A stretch of 34,191 nucleotides of DNA from Promethearchaeota archaeon (GCA_016840545.1 JAEOSD010000009.1:1-34191), one strand, 5' to 3'; counted from the stretch's first letter, positions 1 to 10,035 are shown. Numbers and translations: made by a program. The notes: generated by a model from the letters alone, not told the origin.

Positions 1-64
1 GAAAAGCTGAAGGGATGGAGAAATCCGATACTACTGAAGGGATAACAGGTTTGGAGGGATAATC

Positions 65-1345
65 ATGGACGAGGAAAAAAAAAAGACCATGGATCAAATA
101 TATAAAGAATTACGTAAAGTGTGGGATAAGCAAAATTTTGATTCACAACAAATCAGAGCAGGAGAAGATCCATATCCTTCTACAGAAAACAGTTTACGCT
201 TGCCAATTTATGCCACCAAGTCTTATGTTTACTCATCTATGACAGAATTATTGAAAAAGCATTATTTTTATTCTAGAACCGAGAATCCAACTTTGTATGC
301 TTTGGATAAAAAACTTGCAACCTTACATGGGGGGGAGGACGCGCTTTCGGTAGCATCAGGCATGGCAGCAATCAATCTTGTTTGTTCAAGTGTTTTACAA
401 CAAAGAATAAAGAGAATAAAACCTAAAAAATTAGAAAGATATTATCCTCAACGTCATCCAGATCAAATTCCAAATATCATTATGCATAAAAATCTATATA
501 CTGGAACATATAGGCTCTTTATGAACATCTACCCCCAAATGGGTATTGAACCTCGAATTATTGATATGAGAAATTTAGATGCCTTAGAAGATGCGATAGA
601 CGATCAAACAAAATTAGTCTTTATAGAAACACCTGCAAATCCCACAATTGAAATAATTGATATAGAAAAATGTTCTGAATTGATTCATCAGAGAGGGGGA
701 AAATGTATTGTTGATAATACCTTTGCATCACCTGCATTACAAAAACCTCTCGAGCTAGGAGCAGATTATGTTGTTGAAAGTTTAACTAAATACATAAATG
801 GTCATGGAGACGCATTAGGTGGAGCGATTATTGGTCCCAAAAATGAATTACAAAATATAAGATATTTTTGGATGGAATTACAAGGCCCTGTTTTAAGTCC
901 TTTTAATGCGTGGTTGATATTACGAGGATGCAGAACATTAAGTATGAGAATGGAACGTCATTGTAAAATTGCTATGGAGGTTGCTCAATTTCTAAAAAAC
1001 CACCCAAAGGTAGTAGAAGTTGTTTATCCTGGATTAAAATCACATCCTGAACATGAAATCGCTAAAAAACAAATGAAAAATTTTGGCGGTATGATTGGGT
1101 TTGAATTAGAATCTATGGAGGCTAGTTATAAATTTATAGATCTCCTTAAATTTATTAAAGTTGGAGTCTCCTTAGGTGATACAACCTCATTGATTGAATA
1201 TACTTCTGTAATGACAGGTTTTGATCTTGCAGGTTGGGAAAAGCGCTCAATGAATATAACGGATGCTCATTTCAGATTTTCGATTGGTTTAGAAGATGTC
1301 AATGATTTGATTAAAGATTTAGAACAAGCTCTTAATCAATTGTAA
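65..1345 (+). CDS. Cys/Met metabolism PLP-dependent enzyme (cystathionine gamma-synthase / methionine gamma-lyase family)
   Basis: 426 aa ORF with SD-like GGAGGG upstream; motifs 'ENPT', 'SGMAAI', 'VFIETPANPT', 'VDNTFASPALQKPLELGADYVVESLTKYINGHGD' (PLP lysine in SLTKYINGHGD) typical of the family. Confidence 0.93.
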   Translation: MDEEKKKTMDQIYKELRKVWDKQNFDSQQIRAGEDPYPSTENSLRLPIYATKSYVYSSMTELLKKHYFYSRTENPTLYALDKKLATLHGGEDALSVASGMAAINLVCSSVLQQRIKRIKPKKLERYYPQRHPDQIPNIIMHKNLYTGTYRLFMNIYPQMGIEPRIIDMRNLDALEDAIDDQTKLVFIETPANPTIEIIDIEKCSELIHQRGGKCIVDNTFASPALQKPLELGADYVVESLTKYINGHGDALGGAIIGPKNELQNIRYFWMELQGPVLSPFNAWLILRGCRTLSMRMERHCKIAMEVAQFLKNHPKVVEVVYPGLKSHPEHEIAKKQMKNFGGMIGFELESMEASYKFIDLLKFIKVGVSLGDTTSLIEYTSVMTGFDLAGWEKRSMNITDAHFRFSIGLEDVNDLIKDLEQALNQL

Positions 1346-1378
1346 TTTTTTTAAAAGATTTATAAAAATAAAAAAAAG

Positions 1379-2752
1379 TTAGTTAGAGTTTATTCTCTTT
1401 TCTTTTTCTTTATGGAGTTCCATTAGTTTTGATTTGAGTTCATCTACTTTTGCTTTTGAAAATGGGTAGAAATATAAACATATCAACAAAATACCTAATG
1501 CTATACCCGGAATAACAATAAACAATAATCTTAGTCCGAACGTCACATCAATTAATGGGTCATATACTTCCCAATCGCTTTGAACAAAAACTAAACCAAT
1601 TGTCACAATAGATAAAATCATTGAGAGTCTCATGAAAAAATTCGTGACTCCAAAAAATGTTCCCTCATGTCTCACACCTGATTTTAATTCGTCTTCGTCT
1701 ACTACATCTGCTATAATCAAATAAATAAAATATAGCATACCACCAAATCCAATACCCATAAAAATAGCAACAACCACGGCTATTTCATATCTATCAATAA
1801 ACATTAAGGGCAATGAAGCTATAAAATACGCTACGACCGATATTGCTAAACCTTTTCTTGAACCAATTTTTAAGTCCAACCACTTCCAAAGAAATACAGA
1901 TAAAGCAGCCATGATATACATAATCCCCATAATAATAGATGTTTGAAAAGGGCCGCTCTTTAAAATTTGTCTACCGAATATTTGAACCAGTGTAGCAAGA
2001 AGTAAAAGTACATATTCATAGAGAAAAAACATTATGGTATATAAAATAAAACCTTTATTCTTAAACGAATATTTTATACCTTCAAAGAATTTAAATGATT
2101 TTTGATAATCTAATTTAAATTCTTTTCTTTCAGTTACTCCCCATTTTAATGAAATTATCAATGAAATTGCGACAATTGCGGATGTTACAATTCCATTTAT
2201 TAAATACGAAGTTCTATCATTATCAACAATAATACCTGGAACTAATGCTGCTGCTAGTAATCCTAATACTGCGAGCAATTGCTTAATTGTATTTACTTCA
2301 GACCTTTCTTTTACAGTCGTATATAATTCAGGAAATAAACTATCAAATGGAAGGGCAATCATTGTGTAGAATGTATCATAGCAAAGTAACATAATGAGTA
2401 AATATATGAAAGTAAAAAATTGATTGTCTGTTGGAGGAAGCCAAATTATAATTTCTAGAATTAACATCGGAATAGTACCAAGCATAATATAAGGTTTTCT
2501 ACGTCCCCATCGAGTTTTAGTACGATCTGATAAATATCCAATGAAAGGATCGTTAAAAGCGTTCCATAATGTCCAAATTACTGCAGCAAGTACATACCAA
2601 TTGATATTTAAGCCAACAACAGTAAAATAATAGGTAAAAACCCAAATATTAAAAGCTGTGTTTATAAACCACTGAGCAAAGTTCCCCATTCCAAAACTCC
2701 ATTTTTGTCCCTTACTGAACCTAGACTTTTGCTTACTTATTTCTTCACTCAT
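1379..2752 (-). CDS. MFS transporter, glycoside-pentoside-hexuronide (GPH):cation symporter-like
   Basis: 457 aa, about 12 hydrophobic segments; 'NDPFIGYLSDRTKTRWGRRKPYIMLGTIPM' is the GPH family loop motif. Confidence 0.88.
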   Translation of the reverse strand: MSEEISKQKSRFSKGQKWSFGMGNFAQWFINTAFNIWVFTYYFTVVGLNINWYVLAAVIWTLWNAFNDPFIGYLSDRTKTRWGRRKPYIMLGTIPMLILEIIIWLPPTDNQFFTFIYLLIMLLCYDTFYTMIALPFDSLFPELYTTVKERSEVNTIKQLLAVLGLLAAALVPGIIVDNDRTSYLINGIVTSAIVAISLIISLKWGVTERKEFKLDYQKSFKFFEGIKYSFKNKGFILYTIMFFLYEYVLLLLATLVQIFGRQILKSGPFQTSIIMGIMYIMAALSVFLWKWLDLKIGSRKGLAISVVAYFIASLPLMFIDRYEIAVVVAIFMGIGFGGMLYFIYLIIADVVDEDELKSGVRHEGTFFGVTNFFMRLSMILSIVTIGLVFVQSDWEVYDPLIDVTFGLRLLFIVIPGIALGILLICLYFYPFSKAKVDELKSKLMELHKEKEKRINSN

Positions 2753-2901
2753 CTTATTTCCCTAATTAAATTTAATAAAATTTTTTTTATAATAGAAATG
2801 TATATTTTATTTTCTATTAACTAAAATAAATAGTTGATCATTCACTGACTTCAAAATTATCTGGAATAGTTTTTAATTTGTATGTTTAAACTAATAAAAT
2901 A

Positions 2902-3114
2902 CTATTCCTTTGAATACTTTTCAATTATATAATTTTGAAGAGACCATGCATATTTTTCAAGATTAAGAATAAGAAGTTTTTGCTGAATTTCTCTTAAGTA
3001 TGGTACATCTAATTTTAAAAATAATGTTCTTAAATGATCAATTGTGTCATAGATTCTCACAATAGTATTCCAATCCTGAGCCCATTCTTCATCTTGAATT
3101 TCAGTTTGTTCCAT
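2902..3114 (-). CDS. Small hypothetical protein (70 aa)
   Basis: Intact ORF in an otherwise non-coding gap, predicted helical, no recognised family. Confidence 0.5.
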   Translation of the reverse strand: MEQTEIQDEEWAQDWNTIVRIYDTIDHLRTLFLKLDVPYLREIQQKLLILNLEKYAWSLQNYIIEKYSKE

Positions 3115-3229
3115 TTTGATATATAATGTAAATTATTTTATAATATACCCATAACATGGGGTTTTATGAATTTTATATTAATATGCATTAAAAAATGTTT
3201 AGATATTTATGATTTAGTAATTTTGAAAT

Positions 3230-4378
3230 TTATAAATATAATTCGAAGTTGTTTTCAATAATCTGTTGTGCATTTTTAAATTCTGATACGTTAATTAATC
3301 GATTTAAATCTTGAATTTCACTTAACTCATTTCTATAGAAAGATCTAAACTCTTGTGAAAATTTTTGAATTAATCTTTCTAAAATTACATTTTTTTTTGA
3401 TGTAATTACGATTACAGCGAATCCATATTCATTATCATAATCAACAACTATATCAGCTTCTCTTATTTGAATCACATCTATTTTATCGGACTTATCTACG
3501 AATTCACTTAGAATATAATTTAATCCAATTATAATATTACCCCATACCTTTGAATTATTCAAAATATTTGCCTTTTTTTCAAAATTATAGGAATATAGAA
3601 GAACTCCAGACTTGTGGTAAATGTTTATTGAATAAACTTTGTTTGGTAAAATGAAAAACATTTCAGGTTTTAAAATTATCATTACATCTAATCCAAAATT
3701 TGTAATCCAGATTAGAATGACAAAAAGCTCTCTATAAAATTGAACTTGAAAGATTAAATAAAGTATATAAAAAATTATAGGGGCTGTAAAAATGCTTGTA
3801 TTTAAAAAAAGGGGTAAACTCTCTTTGCGAATTTCTGACTTTAGGTTTATGTAACTTGAGATATATACAAGATAAATTGTAATGGATATTTGAAAGATAA
3901 TAATAATTGTTCCCGTCAAAAAATTATAATTATAATTAATTGTAGAAACATCTATCATAGAAAAAGGAAGAGATGGAGGAAAACTAATAGAAATCAATAT
4001 AGAATTGGGTAAAAATAAAGTCCCAATAAGAAGACCAAGAAGCATCGAAATCATTAAAATTGGAATTATTTGAATCTTTCTATACTCTTTAAAGAATGAA
4101 TAGAGAAAGGATATAATTATTAATGAGAGAAACCATGAGACAACTGAAATTTTCCATAATATTAGATTAGCTGTATTTGAAATAAAGAAAACAACTGAAA
4201 ATAAGTAGCAAGTGGAAAAGATAAATCCAGAGTTAAAAACAGTTGCAATATTTAAATAAGCAATAAGTTCTGTACCATATTGCTTTCGATTTTTAATTAC
4301 ATAGATTACAGTAATAAAAGTAAGGCACAAAATTAGAAAATATCCTAATATTAATGAAATACTTACAAAATTATTCAT
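3230..4378 (-). CDS. Multi-TM membrane protein with C-terminal longin/roadblock-like domain (paralog 1)
   Basis: 382 aa; about 7 hydrophobic helices in residues 1-250, then soluble 'IYHKSGVLLYSYNF...WGNIIIGLNYILSEFV...IVVDYDNEYGFAVIVITSKKNVILERLIQKF'. Confidence 0.75.
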   Translation of the reverse strand: MNNFVSISLILGYFLILCLTFITVIYVIKNRKQYGTELIAYLNIATVFNSGFIFSTCYLFSVVFFISNTANLILWKISVVSWFLSLIIISFLYSFFKEYRKIQIIPILMISMLLGLLIGTLFLPNSILISISFPPSLPFSMIDVSTINYNYNFLTGTIIIIFQISITIYLVYISSYINLKSEIRKESLPLFLNTSIFTAPIIFYILYLIFQVQFYRELFVILIWITNFGLDVMIILKPEMFFILPNKVYSINIYHKSGVLLYSYNFEKKANILNNSKVWGNIIIGLNYILSEFVDKSDKIDVIQIREADIVVDYDNEYGFAVIVITSKKNVILERLIQKFSQEFRSFYRNELSEIQDLNRLINVSEFKNAQQIIENNFELYL

Positions 4379-4550
4379 TCTTCTAATTATAGTGTTTATA
4401 ATTTTGTTTTACAATTTAAGGTATTATTAAGATTTCTTAAGACTTACATTTTATTTTTTTTACCAGTCTTTTAAGATAGAAGATTTATTCATATATATGC
4501 ATTTGGTTAACATCATTAAAGAGAATATGTCATGTGTGTGGTCGTAATAT

Positions 4551-5651
4551 TTAAACTTTAATATTATATTTACTAAAACATTCCTTTATCAATTTCCCAG
4601 CGTTTTTAAATACCGAAACATCAATTAATCCACTTAAATTGAGTAATTTCTCTTTATTTTGATCTGAAAATTTTTTAATAAATTTTTCTACTGCCTTTTC
4701 CAAAATCTTGTTTTTGTGTTTTGCAATTAATAATACAGCATAGCCCAGATCATTTTGAAAATTAAATACAACACCCTTATCACTCATTTTTATGTGATCT
4801 AATTGATTCTCAACTCCAGTAAAATTTGCAAGAATATGATTTATCCCTATTAAAATACTCCCTTTCAAGAGAGATTCATCGACTTCCATATTAGCTTGGA
4901 AATCATATGAATAAAGTAAAATTCCAGATTTATGAAAGATTATAAAATCAAATATCTTATTTGTGAATACTAAAAATAGAGCAGGTTTTTCTATAATAAC
5001 ATATAATATAAAAGCACTGTTGATAATATATAAGATTACATGTGACATTCTGAAAATAGTATTCTGAGTTATAAGAAAGATTGAATAAAAAATTATATTC
5101 AATGAGAGAAGGCAAATATAGGTTGAGAAGAATTTTGCTAAATATTTATCATTAAAGTTCTTATAACCCATTATTTGTGATATGCCTAAAAAAATAATTA
5201 TAGTTAAATTGAATACAAATATAAATACTAATAGTGTAAAATCTTGAAAGAAATATAGATAATTATTATCTTGTTGAAGTGTCAGAAACGTGTTTGGAAA
5301 AATAAGCAAACTAATAATTATCCCTTCCAGGAAAAAATAAATAATGATTGCTAAAAATCTTATTTTACTATGTTTATGTAATTCCACGCTATGAATAGAA
5401 GACATTAACCCTATTGAAAAGATTCTAATAAAGATTGATATTTTCCATAATATTTGTGAGATCTCTATTTTAAAATAATTTTCTACGGATAAGTTGAATG
5501 AAACGAAATATAAGGCTTGACCAATGAAAAATATAAAAATGATTACTGCAAATCCAGTTTCTACTTCGTACTTTTCTCTAGCATAAATGCTATGAATAAT
5601 ACCAACAAGTAATAATAGCATGAAAACGCTAATATAGATAATTCCAATCAT
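4551..5651 (-). CDS. Multi-TM membrane protein with C-terminal longin/roadblock-like domain (paralog 2)
   Basis: 366 aa, same architecture as 3230..4378; C-terminus 'FHKSGILLYSYDF...LLKGSILIGINHILANF...VVFNFQNDLGYAVLLIAKHKNKILEKAVEKF' clearly homologous. Confidence 0.75.
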   Translation of the reverse strand: MIGIIYISVFMLLLLVGIIHSIYAREKYEVETGFAVIIFIFFIGQALYFVSFNLSVENYFKIEISQILWKISIFIRIFSIGLMSSIHSVELHKHSKIRFLAIIIYFFLEGIIISLLIFPNTFLTLQQDNNYLYFFQDFTLLVFIFVFNLTIIIFLGISQIMGYKNFNDKYLAKFFSTYICLLSLNIIFYSIFLITQNTIFRMSHVILYIINSAFILYVIIEKPALFLVFTNKIFDFIIFHKSGILLYSYDFQANMEVDESLLKGSILIGINHILANFTGVENQLDHIKMSDKGVVFNFQNDLGYAVLLIAKHKNKILEKAVEKFIKKFSDQNKEKLLNLSGLIDVSVFKNAGKLIKECFSKYNIKV

Positions 5652-5773
5652 GGATAATTTTGGATCCTTAAATAGCGATTAAATGAATATCAATCAACAA
5701 ATTATATATTTCAAAATTATATAAATTTTAGTTTAATGGTATTTTATATAAAAACCTTATACTTTACTTCAAA

Positions 5774-6280
5774 CTAACTTAGTTTATCTCTAATCTTATT
5801 TTTTAACCAACCTATCTTATCTGTTTCTCTGAAATCAAATTGAGGGACATAAGGTTTTATATCCAATACAGGAGTCTTATCTAGAACATCAATGTTATTC
5901 ACTTTAATTACATTTTTGTTAATCTCTGAAATTTCTAACAAGGATAACCCAATCGGGTTGGGGCGGAAGGGAGTTCGAATAGAAAACACTCCCTTCAATT
6001 CATTTTGCAAAAAAGGTTTAGATAATAATGGAACTGGTAATTTTACCATATCAAAAACATATAAACAATAAATATATGAAAAGCCTTCTAAATCTTTTAA
6101 ACCATCTTGATATTCTGCAAAAATTTCAATCATACCTGATGTCTTTGACATAGTTGGTTGGATTGGTATCCTTTTTAGATTTTTAAATGGAGAATGAATA
6201 ACTCCAATAGGTTTAAAGCAAATTTTTTCTGGAAATCTTCTTTCTTTAAAACTTTTTAGATTTCCATTAATTATTTCCAT
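5774..6280 (-). CDS. trmO: TrmO/TsaA-family tRNA (N6-threonylcarbamoyladenosine37-N6)-methyltransferase
   Basis: 168 aa; 'IGVIHSPF', 'EIFAEYQDGLKDLEGFSYIYCLYVF', 'GVFSIRTPFRPNPIGLSLLEI', 'VLDIKPYVPQFD' are signature segments of the TsaA/YaeB family. Confidence 0.93.
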   Translation of the reverse strand: MEIINGNLKSFKERRFPEKICFKPIGVIHSPFKNLKRIPIQPTMSKTSGMIEIFAEYQDGLKDLEGFSYIYCLYVFDMVKLPVPLLSKPFLQNELKGVFSIRTPFRPNPIGLSLLEISEINKNVIKVNNIDVLDKTPVLDIKPYVPQFDFRETDKIGWLKNKIRDKLS

Positions 6281-6381
6281 AATTGTGGATTACTCTCTAT
6301 TTAATAAAAAATTTTTTTCTTAATTTTTGAATCTATTATATTATGAGCAAACTTGTTGATTTATAAGTAAAAAAATATATT

Positions 6382-8298
6382 ATGAGAGAATTTATAGATT
6401 TTCTTACAAATAAAGGGATAATCCAGCGTTTAAAAAAGGTTTATAAATTAGGCCAACAAAATTGTGAAGAAAGTGAATTTATTGATGCAATAATTGAAAT
6501 ATTTGTCCATCTAGGAACTAATAAGGATTTTGGCTATCATAATAACCAGAAAGAAGTAAGGGGTATAGATATCATTGGAAATATATATGAAAGCAAGATT
6601 TCTAATACACAAAAGAAAAAATTAGGTGAATTTTACACACCAACTCATGTCGTAAAATATATCCTAAATGCTATCGGTTATAATATGGATAATAAAATAG
6701 AAGGCAAAAAAATAGTTGATTTTAGTTGTGGTTGCGGAAGTTTTCTTATTCAAATTGTAAAAATTATAATAAATTTATATGTAAAGAAATTTGATTTAGG
6801 AAGTTTATCTAACCTTTCTATTGATCAGGCTAGAATTATCATTAGGGAAATTCAAGAAAACGTATTCGGTTTTGATATAAATCCTATTGCCTGTATTTTA
6901 TGTTGTATAAATCTCTACTATTCGTTTTATGAACTAATTAAGATTATTCTTAAAAGTGATAATAGTTTTGAACTTCCAGATGTAAAAATTATTAATGTAA
7001 ATGTACTTGAGTATCCTAATTTTGATTCCTTTGATTTCGTGGTGGGAAATCCTCCTTATTTATTTTTAAGGGATATCAGTTCGGATGATAAACTCTTAAT
7101 AGAACAAGGGGACTTTAAAACTATTAAAGGTCAATATGATTATTATCAAATTTTTATTGAATTGGGTATTAGCGTTTTAAAGGAAAATGGTTTCTTAGGT
7201 TATATCCTTCCAGATTCTCTCTTAGCCCTGTCAAATCGAAAATTGATTAGAAAATTTATATTTAATAAAACTAAAATCAGAGAATTATACTATATTGGTC
7301 CTAGTTTTGAGGACCCGATTGTTTCAAATGTTATAATAATATTACAAAAAGAAAGAGAAGAAGAAGAGAGACTTAGAAATTTAATATCGATAAATAATCC
7401 ATTAATTAACAGTGGATTAAATATTTCTATCAAACAATCCACTCTTAAAGAGTGGGAGTATAAGTTTTTAGTAAGTATTAATGATGTTGATATCAAAATT
7501 GTTGAATATCTTAATTCTAATTTCCCAAAAATTAAAAATATCATGAAAAATCCAGAGTATAAAATTATCATTTTTAGGGGTGTAGAATTAGGAAAAGAGG
7601 GAGCAATAGTTTATTGCAAAAAATGTAAGAGATACATTCCCCTTCCCAAAAATAATGCTATATGTAAAGATTGTAATTCTCTTTTGGATTTACATATCGC
7701 AGAGAAAATTGTTAATGATAAAATTCCTATAGGATTAGAGGAAAATTACAGACCCTTCCTATTTTCAATGAATAGATACCATGTAAAACGATACAAATAT
7801 ATTAATATCAAAAAAAGGGGAATCAATTACAAAAATATAGAGGATTATAAAGATAGAATTGTTCTACGACAGCTAAGTCAAAATAATTTAATATGTGCTA
7901 CTTATGATAAGGAATCTTTGACTTCTCAGTCCTTTTACAATTTAAAAATTATCAAGACTCCTATACCTGAATTTAATCATTTTTATTTATTAGGTTTATT
8001 AAATTCTCAATTATTATCGTATTATTTTATCAAGATTTTTGGCTCTTATAAGAAACTGTTTCCAAGGATTCTTATTGAAAAAGTTAAAAATTTACCTATT
8101 AAGTTCCCTAAAACACCCAATGAACTACTAATTTCTAAAAATATTCAAGAAAAGGTAAGAAAAATTATATCACTTAATGATTTAAGCAAGAAAGAGATTA
8201 TCAAATTACAAAATGATATTGATTCTTTAGTTTTTAATATATATCAAATTTCACATAAAAATAGACAATATATCTCAAATTTCTTAAATAATTTATGA
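6382..8298 (+). CDS. N6-adenine DNA methyltransferase, Eco57I/type IIG-like, with C-terminal target recognition region
   Basis: 638 aa; 'GEFYTPTHVVKYIL', SAM motif 'DFSCGCGSFLIQ', catalytic 'VVGNPPYLFLRD'; internal CxxC...CxxC zinc-ribbon-like segment; C-terminal TaqI-like 'YLLGLLNSQLLSYYF'. Confidence 0.88.
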   Translation: MREFIDFLTNKGIIQRLKKVYKLGQQNCEESEFIDAIIEIFVHLGTNKDFGYHNNQKEVRGIDIIGNIYESKISNTQKKKLGEFYTPTHVVKYILNAIGYNMDNKIEGKKIVDFSCGCGSFLIQIVKIIINLYVKKFDLGSLSNLSIDQARIIIREIQENVFGFDINPIACILCCINLYYSFYELIKIILKSDNSFELPDVKIINVNVLEYPNFDSFDFVVGNPPYLFLRDISSDDKLLIEQGDFKTIKGQYDYYQIFIELGISVLKENGFLGYILPDSLLALSNRKLIRKFIFNKTKIRELYYIGPSFEDPIVSNVIIILQKEREEEERLRNLISINNPLINSGLNISIKQSTLKEWEYKFLVSINDVDIKIVEYLNSNFPKIKNIMKNPEYKIIIFRGVELGKEGAIVYCKKCKRYIPLPKNNAICKDCNSLLDLHIAEKIVNDKIPIGLEENYRPFLFSMNRYHVKRYKYINIKKRGINYKNIEDYKDRIVLRQLSQNNLICATYDKESLTSQSFYNLKIIKTPIPEFNHFYLLGLLNSQLLSYYFIKIFGSYKKLFPRILIEKVKNLPIKFPKTPNELLISKNIQEKVRKIISLNDLSKKEIIKLQNDIDSLVFNIYQISHKNRQYISNFLNNL

Positions 8299-8331
8299 AA
8301 TAATTTTTAAATGGAAAAAATTAAGAATTTT

Positions 8332-8505
8332 TTAAGGCAATTTGTTCAAATTCTCTCGATTAGTATATGTTTTTAAGATCTTATTCCATTTCTCTGCTAA
8401 TTCATTCAAACCTGTCTTTTTAAATAATGTGACAGCACGATCAAAAATTTGTAGAATTTTCGCTTCTTTTGATAAATCATTATTAGACTTAATAGTTTCC
8501 ATCAT
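8332..8505 (-). CDS. Micro-ORF, 57 aa helical hypothetical protein (paralog of 8593..8745)
   Basis: Hand translation: MMETIKSNNDLSKEAKILQIFDRAVTLFKKTGLNELAEKWNKILKTYTNRENLNKLP*; shares a pattern with the neighbouring micro-ORF; not in the supplied ORF track. Confidence 0.6.
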   Translation of the reverse strand: MMETIKSNNDLSKEAKILQIFDRAVTLFKKTGLNELAEKWNKILKTYTNRENLNKLP

Positions 8506-8592
8506 AAATTAAAAGAACTGTAAGTCCATTAAAAAAGAGTATAATATGGTGATGTAACTAATGGGATACAAATAAAGGACTAATTAAATTGG

Positions 8593-8745
8593 TTATCTTA
8601 AATTTTTTGACTTAGAATAATACTTTAATACCTGTTCACCTTTTTTAGCTAGATCTGTTAACCCTGTTTGCTTACATAATGATACGATATGGTCTAGAAC
8701 TTTTGCGATATTCTCTTCATGTTTTAATAAATCATCTTTAGTCAT
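8593..8745 (-). CDS. Micro-ORF, 50 aa helical hypothetical protein (paralog of 8332..8505)
   Basis: Hand translation: MTKDDLLKHEENIAKVLDHIVSLCKQTGLTDLAKKGEQVLKYYSKSKNLR*; aligns with the adjacent micro-ORF over 'K(K/Q)TGL(N/T)(E/D)LA(E/K)K...(I/V)LK.Y'. Confidence 0.6.
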   Translation of the reverse strand: MTKDDLLKHEENIAKVLDHIVSLCKQTGLTDLAKKGEQVLKYYSKSKNLR

Positions 8746-8899
8746 GAAATGTTAGGATATTATAAAGAGATAAAAAATAATATGTTATGGAGATAATCAG
8801 ATTATTCTAAAACAAGAATTTAATATGTTTCTAATACCTATATTTATATTAATAAAAACTATATTAATCGTAAGAGATACACTTAAAGAGTGAAGCCTA

Positions 8900-9874
8900 A
8901 TGGAAAGTCTTCCTAATATCAATCTCATTACTACACTATTGAAAAACTATATGTATGAAGTTGATGGCGCTGCAGCTGTTGCGTTATGCGACAGAGATGG
9001 TTTTATTATAGCTTCTGAGAGTAAAGCAAAGGAAGATAAAGACTCAGATTCTATTATAGGTGCAATCTCAGCATTTTTAGATATCTATATCGATAGAATA
9101 AAAAGTGAGTATCAGACTCAAAGTAATTTTTTCAACATAACCTCATTACAAAACAGAAAATTCGCATATTGTTCAATGGGACATCACTCCATTCTAACTA
9201 CAATTGCGGATCCATCAACTTCAGATGTTGAGTTAAAGGTTTATTCTGAACATATTGCAGGTAAAATTGAGATGTTATTAGAAGGAAATGAGAATGTCTC
9301 AATTAAAATTCCAGAAATAATAAGAGTATTATCTAAAAGAAGAGAAGGAAAGTTACCAAAAGGACAATTTACAGCTAAATTAATAGTAACTGGAGATTTT
9401 AAAGTAGGTAAAACTTCTTTAATTCGAAGATTTGTTGAAAATAATTTTAAGGAGGATTATATTTCCACGATTGGCGTTGAAATATCGAAAAAATCAATTA
9501 TCATGGACGAAGATACAAAACTGAATTTTGTTTTATGGGATATAGGTGGACAGATTGGACAAATTAGACCTTATAGGCAAAGATTCTATGATGGTGCCAA
9601 TGCTGCATTTATTGTGGTTGATAGAACGCGAGATCATCTAGATAGTATTAAAACTTGGTTTAAAGATATTAAAGAATCTGTTCCAAATAATATCCCAATT
9701 GTTATCGTAGGTAATAAATCAGATTTAAATGAAAAAATTGTCATTACTGAAGAACAGATTAAAGTTATTGCGAAACAGTTAGACCTTCATTTCATAGTGA
9801 CAAGTGCTAAAACGGGCGAAAATGTCAACGAAGCATTCCTTTATATCGCCTATAGATTTCTAGAAAAAGTGTAA
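8900..9874 (+). CDS. Roadblock/LC7-like domain fused to a Ras/Rab-like small GTPase
   Basis: 324 aa; N-terminal 'GAAAVALCDRDGFIIASESK' roadblock-like region; C-terminal GTPase with P-loop 'GDFKVGKTSL', switch I 'DYISTIGVE', 'WDIGGQIGQIRPYRQRFYDGANA', 'NKSD', 'SAKTG'. Confidence 0.9.
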   Translation: MESLPNINLITTLLKNYMYEVDGAAAVALCDRDGFIIASESKAKEDKDSDSIIGAISAFLDIYIDRIKSEYQTQSNFFNITSLQNRKFAYCSMGHHSILTTIADPSTSDVELKVYSEHIAGKIEMLLEGNENVSIKIPEIIRVLSKRREGKLPKGQFTAKLIVTGDFKVGKTSLIRRFVENNFKEDYISTIGVEISKKSIIMDEDTKLNFVLWDIGGQIGQIRPYRQRFYDGANAAFIVVDRTRDHLDSIKTWFKDIKESVPNNIPIVIVGNKSDLNEKIVITEEQIKVIAKQLDLHFIVTSAKTGENVNEAFLYIAYRFLEKV

Positions 9875-10035
9875 TTACTTTTAAAATATCTTTTTTAATT
9901 TGTTTAATTAATAATTATAATAAAATAAATATAATGGATTTTTTTTAATTACAATTCAAAGGAGGTTATTGAAAAATAGTTTTAAAAGTATCCTTCAATG
10001 AAGTTTTGGCTACATGAAATCAATCAGGCTATTTG

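Noticed and set aside
3-62. Possible C-terminal tail of an upstream gene (…AEGMEKSDTTEGITGLEG*)
   Set aside because: Only 20 codons visible; cannot assign a product or be sure of the frame
7290-7571. 93-aa minus-strand ORF inside the N6A methyltransferase
   Set aside because: Antisense to a strongly supported CDS; low-complexity hydrophobic translation, no motif
9969-10001. 10-aa leader peptide as a stand-alone gene
   Set aside because: Too short to support as a feature; kept only as part of the coupled mini-ORF observation
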